Shown piece after piece: positions 27,165 through 36,358 of a stretch of DNA of 47,998 nucleotides. The notes under the pieces are model-generated. The model saw only the letters and a program-made list of their open reading frames with translations, had not been told where the DNA came from and ran no database searches. The number at the start of each line of letters is the position of its first letter. Position 1 is the first letter of the stretch. The DNA is taken from positions 1-47,998 of the forward strand of contig CALWTU010000107.1 in the NCBI GenBank assembly GCA_944384515.1, read 5' to 3'. This DNA comes from an uncultured Clostridia bacterium. GTDB lineage: Bacteria; Bacillota; Clostridia; Oscillospirales; CAG-272. A program made the position numbers and the translations under genes.

Positions 27165-27254
27165 CGGGCATACGGGTAAAGGCGTAAAACAGCAAAACCG
27201 AATTCTGCGGTACGCTTCATTTATGTAAACATTATTAAATTTTTAACAATCTAC

Positions 27255-27283
27255 TTGACTATACCCAAAGTTTGTGGTAGTAT
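27255..27283 (+). promoter_or_regulatory. Probable pgk promoter
   Basis: TTGACT (27255-27260) is followed after 17 nt by a weak TAGTAT -10 (27278-27283); an overlapping TATATA at 27281 is an alternative. Confidence 0.4.
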
Positions 27284-27346
27284 ATAAAAGGTTAGATATA
27301 TTAGCAAGTATAATAAAATATATAAATTGATATAAGGAGAAGAACA

Positions 27347-28663
27347 ATGGCAACTTATAACAAAAAGAACATTGAGGATGTAGAAGTCAGCGGCAAAACA
27401 GTGCTTGTTCGCTGTGATTTCAATGTTCCCATGAAAGACGGAGTTATTACCTCTGATAAGAGAATTGTGGAGGCACTTCCTACAATCAAGTATCTTATGA
27501 ACAACGGCGCAAAGGTAATTCTTTGCTCTCATATGGGCAAACCCCACAACATTTTCACAGAGGGATTCGGACTTACAAAGAAGGAGAAAGCTGTTGTAGA
27601 GAGCCTTCCCGAGGCAGAGCAGGCGGCTAAAAAAGCAGAGCTTCTTGCAAATGCTGTTAAGGCTGACAAGAAGAAGCTTACACTTAAGCCCGTATGTGAC
27701 AAGCTCAACGAGCTCCTCGGCGAGAACAAGGTTGTGTTCAGCGAGGATATTATCGGAGAGGACGCAAAGGCGAAGATCGCCGCTCTTAAGCCGGGCGAGG
27801 CTGTGCTTCTTGAGAATACAAGATTTGACGCACGCGAGGAGAAGAACGGTGCTGATTTTGCAAAAGAGCTTGCATCCTTTGCAGATCTGTTTGTAAACGA
27901 CGCATTCGGAGCAGCACACAGAGCTCATGCTTCAACAGCAGGTGTAGCAGATTACATTCCTGCGGTTTGCGGTTACCTTATTGAGAAGGAGATCTCGGTT
28001 ATGGGTAAAGCGCTTTCCAATCCTGAGCGCCCGTTCGTTGCAATTCTCGGCGGAGCAAAGGTTGCGGACAAACTCAATGTTATCGACAATCTTCTTTCAA
28101 AGGTTGATGTTCTTATTATCGGCGGCGGTATGGCATTTACATTTGCTGCCGCTAAGGGATACGGTGTAGGTAAGTCTCTTCTTGACGAGACAAAGATCGA
28201 CTACTGCCGTGAGATGATGAAGAAGGCAGAGGAGAAGGGCGTTAAGCTTCTTCTTCCGGTTGATACCGCTGTTGCCGATTCTTTCCCGAACCCGATTGAT
28301 GCACAGATTGATGTTGACTATGTTGACATTGACAAGATTCCCGCTGACAAAGAGGGACTTGATATCGGGCCCAAGTCTGCAAAACTCTTTGCGGATGCGG
28401 TTATCTCTGCAAAGACCGTTGTTTGGAACGGACCTATGGGCGTGTTTGAGAACCCCACTCTTGCAAAGGGTACAGTTGCGGTAGCACAGGCTCTTGCAGA
28501 CAGCTCAGCAATTACAATTGTCGGCGGCGGTGATTCTGCTGCTGCATGCGAGACGCTCGGATTTGCGCCGAAGATCACTCACATCTCCACAGGCGGCGGA
28601 GCATCACTTGAGTTCCTTGAGGGCAAGGACCTTCCCGGTGTATCCTGCCTTATGGATAAATAA
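27347..28663 (+). CDS. pgk: Phosphoglycerate kinase
   Basis: The 438-residue glycolytic enzyme transfers phosphate between 1,3-bisphosphoglycerate and ADP. Hallmarks are [12 protein letters not shown] near the N terminus, [25 protein letters not shown] and the nucleotide-site [10 protein letters not shown] followed by [13 protein letters not shown]. It is about 40 residues longer than the usual ~395, because of a lysine- and alanine-rich insert at about residues 68-110. RBS AAGGAGAAG is strong. tpiA follows after a hairpin-containing gap; gapA is not in the window. Confidence 0.96.
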   Translation: MATYNKKNIEDVEVSGKTVLVRCDFNVPMKDGVITSDKRIVEALPTIKYLMNNGAKVILCSHMGKPHNIFTEGFGLTKKEKAVVESLPEAEQAAKKAELLANAVKADKKKLTLKPVCDKLNELLGENKVVFSEDIIGEDAKAKIAALKPGEAVLLENTRFDAREEKNGADFAKELASFADLFVNDAFGAAHRAHASTAGVADYIPAVCGYLIEKEISVMGKALSNPERPFVAILGGAKVADKLNVIDNLLSKVDVLIIGGGMAFTFAAAKGYGVGKSLLDETKIDYCREMMKKAEEKGVKLLLPVDTAVADSFPNPIDAQIDVDYVDIDKIPADKEGLDIGPKSAKLFADAVISAKTVVWNGPMGVFENPTLAKGTVAVAQALADSSAITIVGGGDSAAACETLGFAPKITHISTGGGASLEFLEGKDLPGVSCLMDK

Positions 28664-28672
28664 TTAAAAAAG

Positions 28673-28701
28673 TTATGGCGGCTGTCCTGCAGCCGCCATA
28701 A
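28673..28701. terminator. Perfect hairpin between pgk and tpiA
   Basis: A 12-bp perfect stem TTATGGCGGCTG/CAGCCGCCATAA with a 5-nt loop lies 9 nt past the pgk stop. On the plus strand it is followed by A residues, not T; the T run is on the minus-strand side, where no gene is seen. It may instead shape mRNA processing or stability between pgk and tpiA. Confidence 0.5.
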
Positions 28702-28814
28702 AAAAAGGCAGTGGAAAGTCCGCCGTCGGACGGGATTTCAGACCGTCAGTTTGGTGCTTAACCTGCCGAAAATATAATAAAACAAAGATTTTGTACCTTA
28801 AAGGAAGAAAAAAT

Positions 28815-29573
28815 ATGAGAAGAACAGTTATTGCCGGAAACTGGAAGATGAATATGACACCTTCACAGACAAAGAAGTTTATAGAAGAACTTATTCCGAT
28901 GGTAAAGGATGTAAACAAGTGTGACATTGTCCTTTGCGTGCCGTTTGTCGATATAGCGGTTGCGTGCGAGGCTGCAAAGGGAAGCAACATAAAAATAGGT
29001 GCGGAGAATGTGCATTTTAAAGAGAGCGGCGCATATACAGGCGAGATAAGCGCGGCTATGCTTAAGGAGATAGGCACGGAATATGTTATTGTGGGACACT
29101 CGGAGCGCCGCCAGTATTTTGGCGAGACCGACGAGACCGTAAACCTGCGTACAAAGGCTGCTCTTGCAGCAGGACTTAAGGTTATCCTCTGCCTCGGAGA
29201 GGTAAAGGAAGAGAGACTTTCGGGTATCACAAACGAGGTTGTTGCAATGCAGACAAAGCTTGACCTTAAGGATATCAGCGCAGAGGAGCTTAAGAATGTA
29301 ATTATAGCATACGAACCCGTATGGGCTATAGGTACAGGTCTTACCGCTACTCCCGAGCAGGCGGACGAGACATGCGGCGTCATCCGCAATGTTATATGCG
29401 AGCTTTACGGCAAGGATGCGGCAGAGAACATTACAATTCAGTACGGCGGTTCAATGAACGAGAACAACGCAAAAGAATTGCTCGAAAAGGAGAATGTTGA
29501 CGGCGGACTTATCGGCGGCGCTTCTCTTAAAACAGATAAATTCACGGTTATCGCACAGGCTGCAAACAGATAA
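28815..29573 (+). CDS. tpiA: Triosephosphate isomerase
   Basis: The 252-residue TIM-barrel enzyme interconverts dihydroxyacetone phosphate and glyceraldehyde-3-phosphate. All catalytic motifs are present: GNWKMN (Asn and Lys), VGHSERR (electrophilic His) and YEPVWAIGTG (base Glu and loop 6). The ATG at 28815 is preferred over an earlier frame opening because AAAGGAAG lies upstream and the protein then begins MRRTVIAGNWKMN. It is probably expressed with pgk. Confidence 0.97.
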   Translation: MRRTVIAGNWKMNMTPSQTKKFIEELIPMVKDVNKCDIVLCVPFVDIAVACEAAKGSNIKIGAENVHFKESGAYTGEISAAMLKEIGTEYVIVGHSERRQYFGETDETVNLRTKAALAAGLKVILCLGEVKEERLSGITNEVVAMQTKLDLKDISAEELKNVIIAYEPVWAIGTGLTATPEQADETCGVIRNVICELYGKDAAENITIQYGGSMNENNAKELLEKENVDGGLIGGASLKTDKFTVIAQAANR

Positions 29574-29604
29574 GCAGACCGCTATGCGCTATATTTTTCT
29601 TGGT

Positions 29605-29668
29605 GTATACTTCTTCTGAAGTATACTTCTTTTGAAGTATGCTTCTCTTGAAATATATTTTTCATATG
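29605..29668. repeat. Tandem 16-bp palindromic repeats
   Basis: Three units related to GTATACTTCTTCTGAA run head to tail at 29605-29620, 29621-29636 and 29637-29652, with a decayed fourth to about 29668. Because each unit has GTATACTTC facing GAAGTATAC in the next, adjacent units can fold into hairpins. They lie in the tpiA-msmK gap. Confidence 0.65.
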
Positions 29669-29776
29669 GCAGACGGGTGTCGGAGTACACCTCGGACTTG
29701 CTTGTTTCGGTGCAGTGTAAATCGCGGCGAGGCAGAGCGGTGAAAGGATTGCTTTTCGGTCGGCAGGCGTCTGAAG

Positions 29777-29811
29777 ATACATTTTTTCTAATAAATTAGA
29801 ATGTATTTTTG
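29777..29811 (+). terminator. Terminator upstream of msmK
   Basis: An AT-rich hairpin (ATACAT and TCTAAT pairing with ATTAGA and ATGTAT, with a 4-nt bulge) is followed by five T residues. The rest of 29574-29981 shows nothing beyond this, the tandem repeats and the promoter. Confidence 0.5.
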
Positions 29812-29895
29812 TTATATGGTGAACATGTTGAAAAAGGTCTTTTGCTTTTATGTGTTTTGCACAAAAACATCATTTTAAAATTGTGATGATGACTA

Positions 29896-29924
29896 TTGAG
29901 AAAAGACGACAGATGTAGTATAAT
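29896..29924 (+). promoter_or_regulatory. msmK promoter
   Basis: TTGAGA (29896-29901) and TATAAT (29919-29924) are 17 nt apart, 57 nt before the start codon. Confidence 0.65.
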
Positions 29925-29981
29925 TAAATAGCAGTTAAATGCGTTTTACTACTCAAAAATAATTTAACAGGAGAAAATAAA

Positions 29982-31115
29982 ATGGCAGGTCTTTCACTCA
30001 GACACATTTACAAGAAATATCCGGGCGGCGTTGTAGCCGTATCAGACTTTAACCTTGAGATTAAGGACAAGGAGTTCCTTATTTTCGTCGGACCCTCAGG
30101 ATGCGGTAAATCCACAACACTTCGTATGATAGCAGGACTTGAGGAGATTACCGAGGGTGAGCTTTACATCGGCGACAGATATGTAAACGATATTGCACCT
30201 AAGGACAGAGATATAGCGATGGTGTTCCAGAACTACGCTCTTTATCCTCATATGACAGTATTTGATAACATGGCTTTCGGTCTTAAGCTTCGTAAGGTAC
30301 CGAAGGAGGAAATAAAGAGACGTGTTGAGGAGGCTGCGAGAATTCTTGATATCAGCCATCTTCTTGAGCGTCGTCCCAAGGCTCTTTCAGGTGGTCAGAA
30401 GCAGAGAGTTGCGCTCGGCCGTGCGATCGTTCGTAACCCCAAGGTATTCCTTCTTGACGAGCCGCTTTCAAACCTTGACGCTAAACTCCGTGCGAGCATG
30501 AGAACCGAGCTTACAAAACTTCATAAGAAGGTTGAGACAACATTCATCTACGTAACACACGACCAGATAGAGGCTATGACAATGGCGAACCGTATCGTTG
30601 TTATGAGAGACGGTCTTATCCAGCAGGTTGACACACCCCAGAACCTTTACGATTCTCCGTGTAACCTTTTCGTTGCCGGCTTTATCGGTACACCTCAGAT
30701 GAACTTTATTACAGGAAAGCTTGTTAAGCATGACAATGATCTTTACGCTACAATCGGAAAGACAGAGCTTAAGCTTCCTGCAGACAAGTCAAACAATCCC
30801 GCACTTAAGGAGTACATAGACCAGGAAGTTATATTCGGTATCCGTCCTGAGGCTATTCATGACGAGCCTATGTATCTTCAGACACTTGCCGACACAACCA
30901 TGAAGGTTAAGGTTGATGTTACTGAGCTTATGGGTGCCGAGATTTATCTCTATCTTGCATTTGACGGTATGGAGGATGCAACAAACGGCAAGGACATTAT
31001 TGCAAGAGTATCATCCCGTTCTACCGCAAAAGAGGAAGAGACTATCACTGTTGCCGTTGATACATCCCGTATCCACATCTTTGATAAGAACTCGGAGAAG
31101 TGCATCTGCCACTGA
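29982..31115 (+). CDS. msmK: MsmK/UgpC-type sugar ABC transporter ATPase
   Basis: The 377-residue ATPase belongs to the MalK/MsmK/UgpC group that powers carbohydrate ABC importers. Walker A GPSGCGKST is at 37-45, followed by signature LSGGQKQR, Walker B VFLLDEPLSNLDAKLR, the H-loop YVTHD, and a C-terminal OB-fold regulatory domain (about 240-370). No permease or binding protein is adjacent. In other Firmicutes a lone MsmK serves several sugar importers encoded elsewhere, and the same is likely here. It has its own promoter and a following hairpin, so it is a single-gene unit. Confidence 0.92.
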   Translation: MAGLSLRHIYKKYPGGVVAVSDFNLEIKDKEFLIFVGPSGCGKSTTLRMIAGLEEITEGELYIGDRYVNDIAPKDRDIAMVFQNYALYPHMTVFDNMAFGLKLRKVPKEEIKRRVEEAARILDISHLLERRPKALSGGQKQRVALGRAIVRNPKVFLLDEPLSNLDAKLRASMRTELTKLHKKVETTFIYVTHDQIEAMTMANRIVVMRDGLIQQVDTPQNLYDSPCNLFVAGFIGTPQMNFITGKLVKHDNDLYATIGKTELKLPADKSNNPALKEYIDQEVIFGIRPEAIHDEPMYLQTLADTTMKVKVDVTELMGAEIYLYLAFDGMEDATNGKDIIARVSSRSTAKEEETITVAVDTSRIHIFDKNSEKCICH

Positions 31116-31316
31116 TATAAATTTGAGGTACTACCCGTGTCGCAAAAACGGCACTTTGTGAAAACATTTGTGTGTGCATTTTAACAAACGGTTTTCTCAA
31201 GAGGAGCCGTGCCCGATATACGGTTTACAGATTATTTTGTTCAGAGAAATTACAGAGAATTGAAAAATTAACAAAAACTTACTTTTTCCCTCTTAATTTG
31301 TTCTGATACAAGAAAT

Positions 31317-31347
31317 TAAAGAGGAACGAGAGTATCGCTCCTCTTTA
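31317..31347 (+). terminator. Terminator between msmK and mscL
   Basis: A 9-bp stem TAAAGAGGA/TCCTCTTTA is extended by inner pairs and followed by a T-rich stretch. Confidence 0.55.
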
Positions 31348-31443
31348 TTATTTTGGGCGGTGAAGATGCTTCGGCGCTGGGGTTGGGGCTTATGCTATTT
31401 AAAGTTAAAATTCAGTTCAGAGAAGTTTGATAGGAAGTTGAAT

Positions 31444-32070
31444 ATGAGTAAAAAGGTAAAGAAGGGCAGAAATGCCGAGCTTGAGGAAATTGAGAAAGCC
31501 AAAGAAAAAATGTTTAAGGAAAGTCGGGAGACATTCTGGAGCGATTTTAAGAAATTCATTACAAAGGGTAATGTGCTTGATATGGCGGTAGCGGTTGTAG
31601 TCGGTACAGCCTTTAACGCTATTGTGACAGGTCTTGTAAAGAATATCATAACTCCTGTTGTTACATATTTTACAAGCGGCGTGTCGATAAATGAGATGAA
31701 ATATGTGTTAAAAGAGGCGGTATATGACGCGGAGGATAAACTTGTCTCTGCCGAAATAGCGATAAATTACGGACTGTGGATACAGACTGTAATTGACTTT
31801 ATAATTATAGCTTTAAGCGTGTTTATTTTTGTGAGAACCTTTAATAACCTCAGAAAGACGGTTAATTTTGAGGAAAATTACAGAAAGGCGAAAGAGGAAG
31901 AGGCCAAGCGTGCGGAGGAAAAACTCAAAGAGGAACAGCGCCTTGCACAGGAAAAAGAACTCGCCGAGAAAAGAGCTGCGATTGAGGCTGAGTTTTATCA
32001 GAATACTGCCGAAAGTGCAAAACTTCTGAGGGAAATAAAAGAACTTCTCTCAAAGACGCACTTAAACTGA
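31444..32070 (+). CDS. mscL: MscL large-conductance mechanosensitive channel, extended
   Basis: The 208-residue protein contains the MscL core: TM1 region GNVLDMAVAVVVGTAFNAIV with the pore-lining glycines and alanines, a periplasmic-type loop, and TM2 WIQTVIDFIIIALSVFIFV. Typical MscL is about 130-150 residues. This one has a charged ~30-residue N-terminal extension (KKGRNAELEEIEKAKEKM) and a ~75-residue C-terminal tail rich in Glu, Lys and Ala that should form a long coiled coil. The channel releases solutes on hypo-osmotic shock. ATG at 31444 was chosen because AGGAAG precedes it. Confidence 0.9.
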   Translation: MSKKVKKGRNAELEEIEKAKEKMFKESRETFWSDFKKFITKGNVLDMAVAVVVGTAFNAIVTGLVKNIITPVVTYFTSGVSINEMKYVLKEAVYDAEDKLVSAEIAINYGLWIQTVIDFIIIALSVFIFVRTFNNLRKTVNFEENYRKAKEEEAKRAEEKLKEEQRLAQEKELAEKRAAIEAEFYQNTAESAKLLREIKELLSKTHLN

Positions 32071-32336
32071 AGCATCAGGTAAACTCAGCATAAATCCGTA
32101 CAAATTACCGCATAAGTTTCTTGATATTTTACCTTATGTCGGCTGCGGTAACGCCGAGGCGTGACTTTGCAGTATGTGTATAAAATACAAAATGTTTTTT
32201 TAAATCTGACGGTTTTAAAAAACAAAAACAGAAAATAAATTTCAAATAGCGGGATATACAAATATCTCTGCTCATTTTTGTAATTTTTGCTCTTTGCAAA
32301 AAAACCGTAAAAACAAACCCTTTATTTCTAAAATTA

Positions 32337-32366
32337 TTGACAATACATGAATGAAAATTGTATAAT
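32337..32366 (+). promoter_or_regulatory. Promoter of secreted esterase gene 1
   Basis: TTGACA (32337-32342) and TATAAT (32361-32366) are 18 nt apart. The leader is long, about 115 nt. The rest of 32071-32488 shows AT-rich sequence with no gene or clear terminator. Confidence 0.75.
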
Positions 32367-32488
32367 TTAAAATGGTAAGAGTTTTGCTTGAAAAACGGTG
32401 CAGGCTTTTTTGGTTGCAAGCGGTTGTGCGCTGATTTTTTTCGGTGAAACTCTATACGGATTTAAAACTAATTTCAGAGGGGAAAACA

Positions 32489-35400
32489 ATGAAAAAAGCA
32501 AAGAGTTTACTTACAAGTTTATTTTTTGCCGTCACACTGGCGGTTATGCTGTGTGTTTTTTCTTTTGCGGCAGACATTCCGGCGGCGTCAGAGAGCGTGC
32601 CTGAGACAGAAGCTGTAGTGCATTATCTTGATTCGGATAACGAGACGGTGCTGTATACCGAGAGTGTGCCTGCGGGTACAACAAAACTTGAGTATGTGCC
32701 GGATATTGAAAATGTGCGCCTCGAGGGCAACTCCTGGTACGAGAGCGCATTCAGCATATGGGACTACAACGGAGCCCCTCTTGAGGGCGGCAAGGAGTAC
32801 TACATCAAGCCGATAATGAAAACCGCCATCGTGGATATTCTCGGCATAAAGATGAACATCTCAACCTACAACAAATTTGTCCGCAATATCTATATTCCGT
32901 ACGACCTCTCGCTTTTTAACGAATTTGAAATAGACAGGTTTGCGATTACCGATGTAACAGCGGGTAATGTCAGCGTAGACCTTGGTAAGCAGGTTACGAT
33001 AGGCGGGGTAAAATATATCGTCATCAGTGATACCGTCTCTGTCGGATCGGATGTTGAAAAGACTTATGAAATTTCATTCAGCGTTAACGGTATGCCCGTA
33101 AAGGCGAGCTATTCGTTTGACACGGGTGTATATTTCGAACTTGTAATGCAGAGTGACACCGTGTCGCAGACAGGTAAGGAACTCATAATGGACACTGTGA
33201 GATTTCTTAACGAAACCGCAAAGAACATCAAAGGCCCGGACGGCGAATATACGGTGCCGGCAGGGCACAGCAGATACAACGAGTTGCTGGCACAGTATCC
33301 TGAATTTGTGACGGATACTGCAAGCGCTATTTTCCTTGAGAAGATTATAAGTGACGGCGCAAGGGTAAATACCGATCAGCTGCGTGATTTTATCTCAATG
33401 AGCAGCATAAAACTCGACGGCGAGCTTCCGACGTTTGCGTTTAAACTCAAGGACACATCTCTCGGAAGCCTCGGATATTCATACACGGATATATACGGCG
33501 AGACGGTAGAGGGCGGATTTGTTAAATCGTCAACATGGGATGTAATCGGCGAGCTTATACCGATGTATGCGCTGACATATGACTTTACCGTCTCTTATAC
33601 AGACACAGACGGCGCGGCGGTTTGTGGCGTTTATAACCTCGGCGGTTATATAATGAGCCTGAGAGAGGCAGACGCAAGCGGTGCACTTTCGGCAGAGGAC
33701 GCAAAATGGCTTGAGGCGCTATATGCAATGTACGCCGCCTCGGCAAAATCCAATGAGTATAAGATGGCACAAGAACTCCCCGACGAGGGAACAGAACCTT
33801 ATAAGATGCCGTCCGTGCTTCTTATCGGACAGTCAAACATGGTTGGCTGCGGCGACCTTGATTATGTAACAAAGATTGACGATGACAGAATACATATGTG
33901 GCGTGACGGATGGACAAAGATGGTCGAGCCGATGTTTGACTACACATCAAACGCAGGCGCAGGACTCGGCGCAAGCTTTGCAAAGGGATATGTTGATACA
34001 TTCAATACAGAGATAGGACTTATTCCTGCGGCGCGCGGCGGAACGAGAGTTTCCGAGTGGCAGAAGGGGCAGATTTATTATGAGGCTGCGCTTGAGATGG
34101 CGCTTGAGGCTCAGAAGACCTCCGAGATTGTGGCAATTCTCTGGCACCAGGGAGAGGGAGATACCGCAACACCGGGATATGCAGAGCTTTGCAAGAGTAT
34201 GTTTGACAGCTTTATTATGGACCTCGGACTTGACAGAGACAAGGTAGTTATTATCACAGGCGAGCTTGGCAGAACAAAGAGATGGGAGTATCACCGCAGT
34301 GAGCTTGACAAACTTTTCGGATACTATCCCAACTACTCGATAGCGACAACAGAGGGACTTGTAACTATGCTTCCCGAGGATGTCACTCATTTTGACGGCG
34401 CAAGCCAGAGAGTTTTCGGTTACCGCTATTTCAGAGAGTATCTGAAATTGACAACGAGGGAGATATTCGAGTTTGACGAAAATCTTGACAGTTACAGGAC
34501 GACTCCGGAGGAGACTGACCCTGAGGATCCCGAGGATACGAACAAGTATATTTACAAAGAGGATTTCAACAGCCTTGATTTAGCCAAAAACTACTATGGC
34601 GTTGTCGGAAAGCTGAACTTTAAGCCGACAGGCGATCTGGCGTCGATTACCGCTATGGCAAAGGATATTGCGGGACTTGACAGATTTATAAATGTGGCGT
34701 TTTGTGAGGGCGGAGTAGGTAATTTCTTTGAAGTGCTTAATGAGATTGAGGCAGGCACAAACTTCACGGTTGAAGCCGATTTTGCGATAAGTGAGGGCAG
34801 CTTGCCGACCGGAACTCTCTTTAAATTCATAGACTCCGCAAACACGGTGATAAGTCTGCTCTTTATCGATGTGGACTCAAACGGCAACGTGCTTGTATAC
34901 AACGCATTTAACAATCAAAAGGCTGACATAGATACCTCCACGCCGGCAATTGAGCCTGTCGCAATACTTCACCGCTACGACTTTAACGAGTGGTCGAATA
35001 TCAAGGTTGTTTGCAACATGACTGAAAATACAAAGGACATCTATGTTGACGGCAAACTTATGGCAGGCGGTCTAAAGATAGCGGATATTGACACGGCAAC
35101 ATTTGCCACAGTTAAAAACAGAGTGTTCCAGTACTATTCGTCAAGTAAGACAGCAGAGCTTATGATAGACAACTACAAACTTTACTTGACTTCTTCAGAC
35201 GATGGGGACGGGGACACAAACGAGTATCTTAACAAAGTGGATTTCAACGACCTTGAAGTAGGTAAAAACTACTATGGTATTACCGGAGACATGAACTTTA
35301 AACCGACAGGCGACCTGGCGTCGATTACTGCAATGGCAAAGGATCTTGCGGGGCTTGACAGGTTTATAAACATTGCTTTCTGGGAGGGCGGTGTCGGCAA

Positions 35401-35884
35401 CTTCTTTGAGGTGTTAACCAGTATAGAGGCAGGCACAAACTTCACGGTTGAAGCCGATTTTGCGATAAGCGAGGGCAGCTTGCCGACCGGAACTCTCTTT
35501 AAATTCATAGACTCCGCAAACACGGTGATAAGTATGCTCTTTATTGATGTTGACTCAAACGGCAATGTGCTTGTATACAACGCATTTAACAATAAAAAGG
35601 CTGACATAGATACCTCCACGCCGGCAATTGAGCCTGTCGCAATACTTCACCGCTACGACTTTAACGAGTGGGCGAATATCAAGGTTGTTTGCAACATGAC
35701 TGAAAATACAAAGGATATTTATGTTGACGGAGAACTTATGGCAAGCGGACTCAAGATAGCGGATGTTGATACTGCGTCATTTGCTCCGATTAAAGACAGA
35801 GTGTTCCAGTACAACTCATCAAGCAAGACAGCAGAGCTTATGATAGATAACTACAAGCTCTACCTGACAGCTCAGGATGAATAG
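32489..35884 (+). CDS. Secreted SASA-type carbohydrate esterase with module X and two C-terminal repeats
   Basis: The 1131-residue protein has a Sec signal peptide (cleavage near FAA at 26-28). Residues ~40-430 are module X: an InlB-B-repeat-like start (HYLDSDNETVLYTE), then KMNISTYNKFVRNIYIPYD, a helical section and GVYNLGGYI near its end. Residues ~440-665 are a SASA/SGNH acetyl-esterase domain with GQSNM (Ser449), HQGEGD at 553-558 and DVTH (Asp631, His634), fitting deacetylation of a glycan or sialic acid. Residues 685 to the end hold two ~220-residue jelly-roll-like repeats that probably bind carbohydrate. No LPXTG, SLH or dockerin is seen. ATG at 32489 has AGAGGGG upstream. A closely similar gene with a single C-terminal repeat follows. 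Confidence 0.83.
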   Translation: MKKAKSLLTSLFFAVTLAVMLCVFSFAADIPAASESVPETEAVVHYLDSDNETVLYTESVPAGTTKLEYVPDIENVRLEGNSWYESAFSIWDYNGAPLEGGKEYYIKPIMKTAIVDILGIKMNISTYNKFVRNIYIPYDLSLFNEFEIDRFAITDVTAGNVSVDLGKQVTIGGVKYIVISDTVSVGSDVEKTYEISFSVNGMPVKASYSFDTGVYFELVMQSDTVSQTGKELIMDTVRFLNETAKNIKGPDGEYTVPAGHSRYNELLAQYPEFVTDTASAIFLEKIISDGARVNTDQLRDFISMSSIKLDGELPTFAFKLKDTSLGSLGYSYTDIYGETVEGGFVKSSTWDVIGELIPMYALTYDFTVSYTDTDGAAVCGVYNLGGYIMSLREADASGALSAEDAKWLEALYAMYAASAKSNEYKMAQELPDEGTEPYKMPSVLLIGQSNMVGCGDLDYVTKIDDDRIHMWRDGWTKMVEPMFDYTSNAGAGLGASFAKGYVDTFNTEIGLIPAARGGTRVSEWQKGQIYYEAALEMALEAQKTSEIVAILWHQGEGDTATPGYAELCKSMFDSFIMDLGLDRDKVVIITGELGRTKRWEYHRSELDKLFGYYPNYSIATTEGLVTMLPEDVTHFDGASQRVFGYRYFREYLKLTTREIFEFDENLDSYRTTPEETDPEDPEDTNKYIYKEDFNSLDLAKNYYGVVGKLNFKPTGDLASITAMAKDIAGLDRFINVAFCEGGVGNFFEVLNEIEAGTNFTVEADFAISEGSLPTGTLFKFIDSANTVISLLFIDVDSNGNVLVYNAFNNQKADIDTSTPAIEPVAILHRYDFNEWSNIKVVCNMTENTKDIYVDGKLMAGGLKIADIDTATFATVKNRVFQYYSSSKTAELMIDNYKLYLTSSDDGDGDTNEYLNKVDFNDLEVGKNYYGITGDMNFKPTGDLASITAMAKDLAGLDRFINIAFWEGGVGNFFEVLTSIEAGTNFTVEADFAISEGSLPTGTLFKFIDSANTVISMLFIDVDSNGNVLVYNAFNNKKADIDTSTPAIEPVAILHRYDFNEWANIKVVCNMTENTKDIYVDGELMASGLKIADVDTASFAPIKDRVFQYNSSSKTAELMIDNYKLYLTAQDE
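34541..35880 (+). repeat. Tandem repeat encoding two jelly-roll-like C-terminal domains
   Basis: Two copies with a 678-nt period (starting about 34541 and 35219) encode nearly identical domains. Long stretches match at DNA level, for example around 34751-34860 and 35421-35540. A recent internal duplication is the simplest explanation. Confidence 0.85.
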
Positions 35885-35902
35885 TGGGGTATAGCATATG
35901 CA

Positions 35903-35958
35903 CTTGTAAATTGTGCTTTAATTTTACAAGAAGAGGAGTGGTGAAAACCGCTCCTCTT
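35903..35958 (+). terminator. Two hairpins after esterase gene 1
   Basis: CTTGTAAA/TTTACAAG (35903-35930) is followed at once by a 12-bp stem with a GAAA tetraloop (35931-35958). No T run follows, so termination is likely but not certain. Nothing else is seen in 35959-36219. Confidence 0.5.
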
Positions 35959-36219
35959 AACGATTGACTTTTGCTGAAAATTTTTTAAAATTTCCATCAA
36001 AAAGTCACTCCGCCTTGTGACGGGGCTGCTGAAAAATTTATACTAATTTGCGCGCCAAATCTCGGCGGGGCATATGAGAGGATTGTTTTGGTGCGCGCAA
36101 GCATGAGTTATTACTTTAACTAATACAGCGGACACAGCATATTATATAAACTTTTAACAGAAAATTTGGTATATATTTTTTGTTTTTTAATAAATAGCCT
36201 CAAACCGTTCTATTTGCGG

Positions 36220-36248
36220 TTGACAATAACGCGTGGAAGTTATATAAT
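36220..36248 (+). promoter_or_regulatory. Promoter of secreted esterase gene 2
   Basis: TTGACA (36220-36225) and TATAAT (36243-36248) are 17 nt apart. It shares TTGACAATA and a downstream AAAATGGT with the promoter of gene 1. Confidence 0.75.
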
Positions 36249-36358
36249 CAAAATGGTTGTTTTAGTTTTCCTGTTGGCGCACGACAAAAAATTTGCGGTG
36301 CCGATCGGAGACATTTAATGCATTTAACAAAAATTGCTTGAAGAAAAAGGGGGACGTT

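Noticed and set aside
27251..27928. 225-codon minus-strand frame opposite pgk
   Set aside because: Antisense to conserved pgk motifs; composition is that of an antisense shadow.
28673..29389. 238-codon minus-strand frame opposite tpiA
   Set aside because: Antisense to catalytic TpiA motifs; Ser-rich shadow with no recognised domain.
29605..29668. Short regular repeats as a CRISPR array
   Set aside because: Units abut with no spacers, are only 16 bp and decay; no cas genes are near.
32371..32488. Riboswitch in the long leader of esterase gene 1
   Set aside because: Only a 4-bp stem before a T run is seen; no known riboswitch core could be matched.
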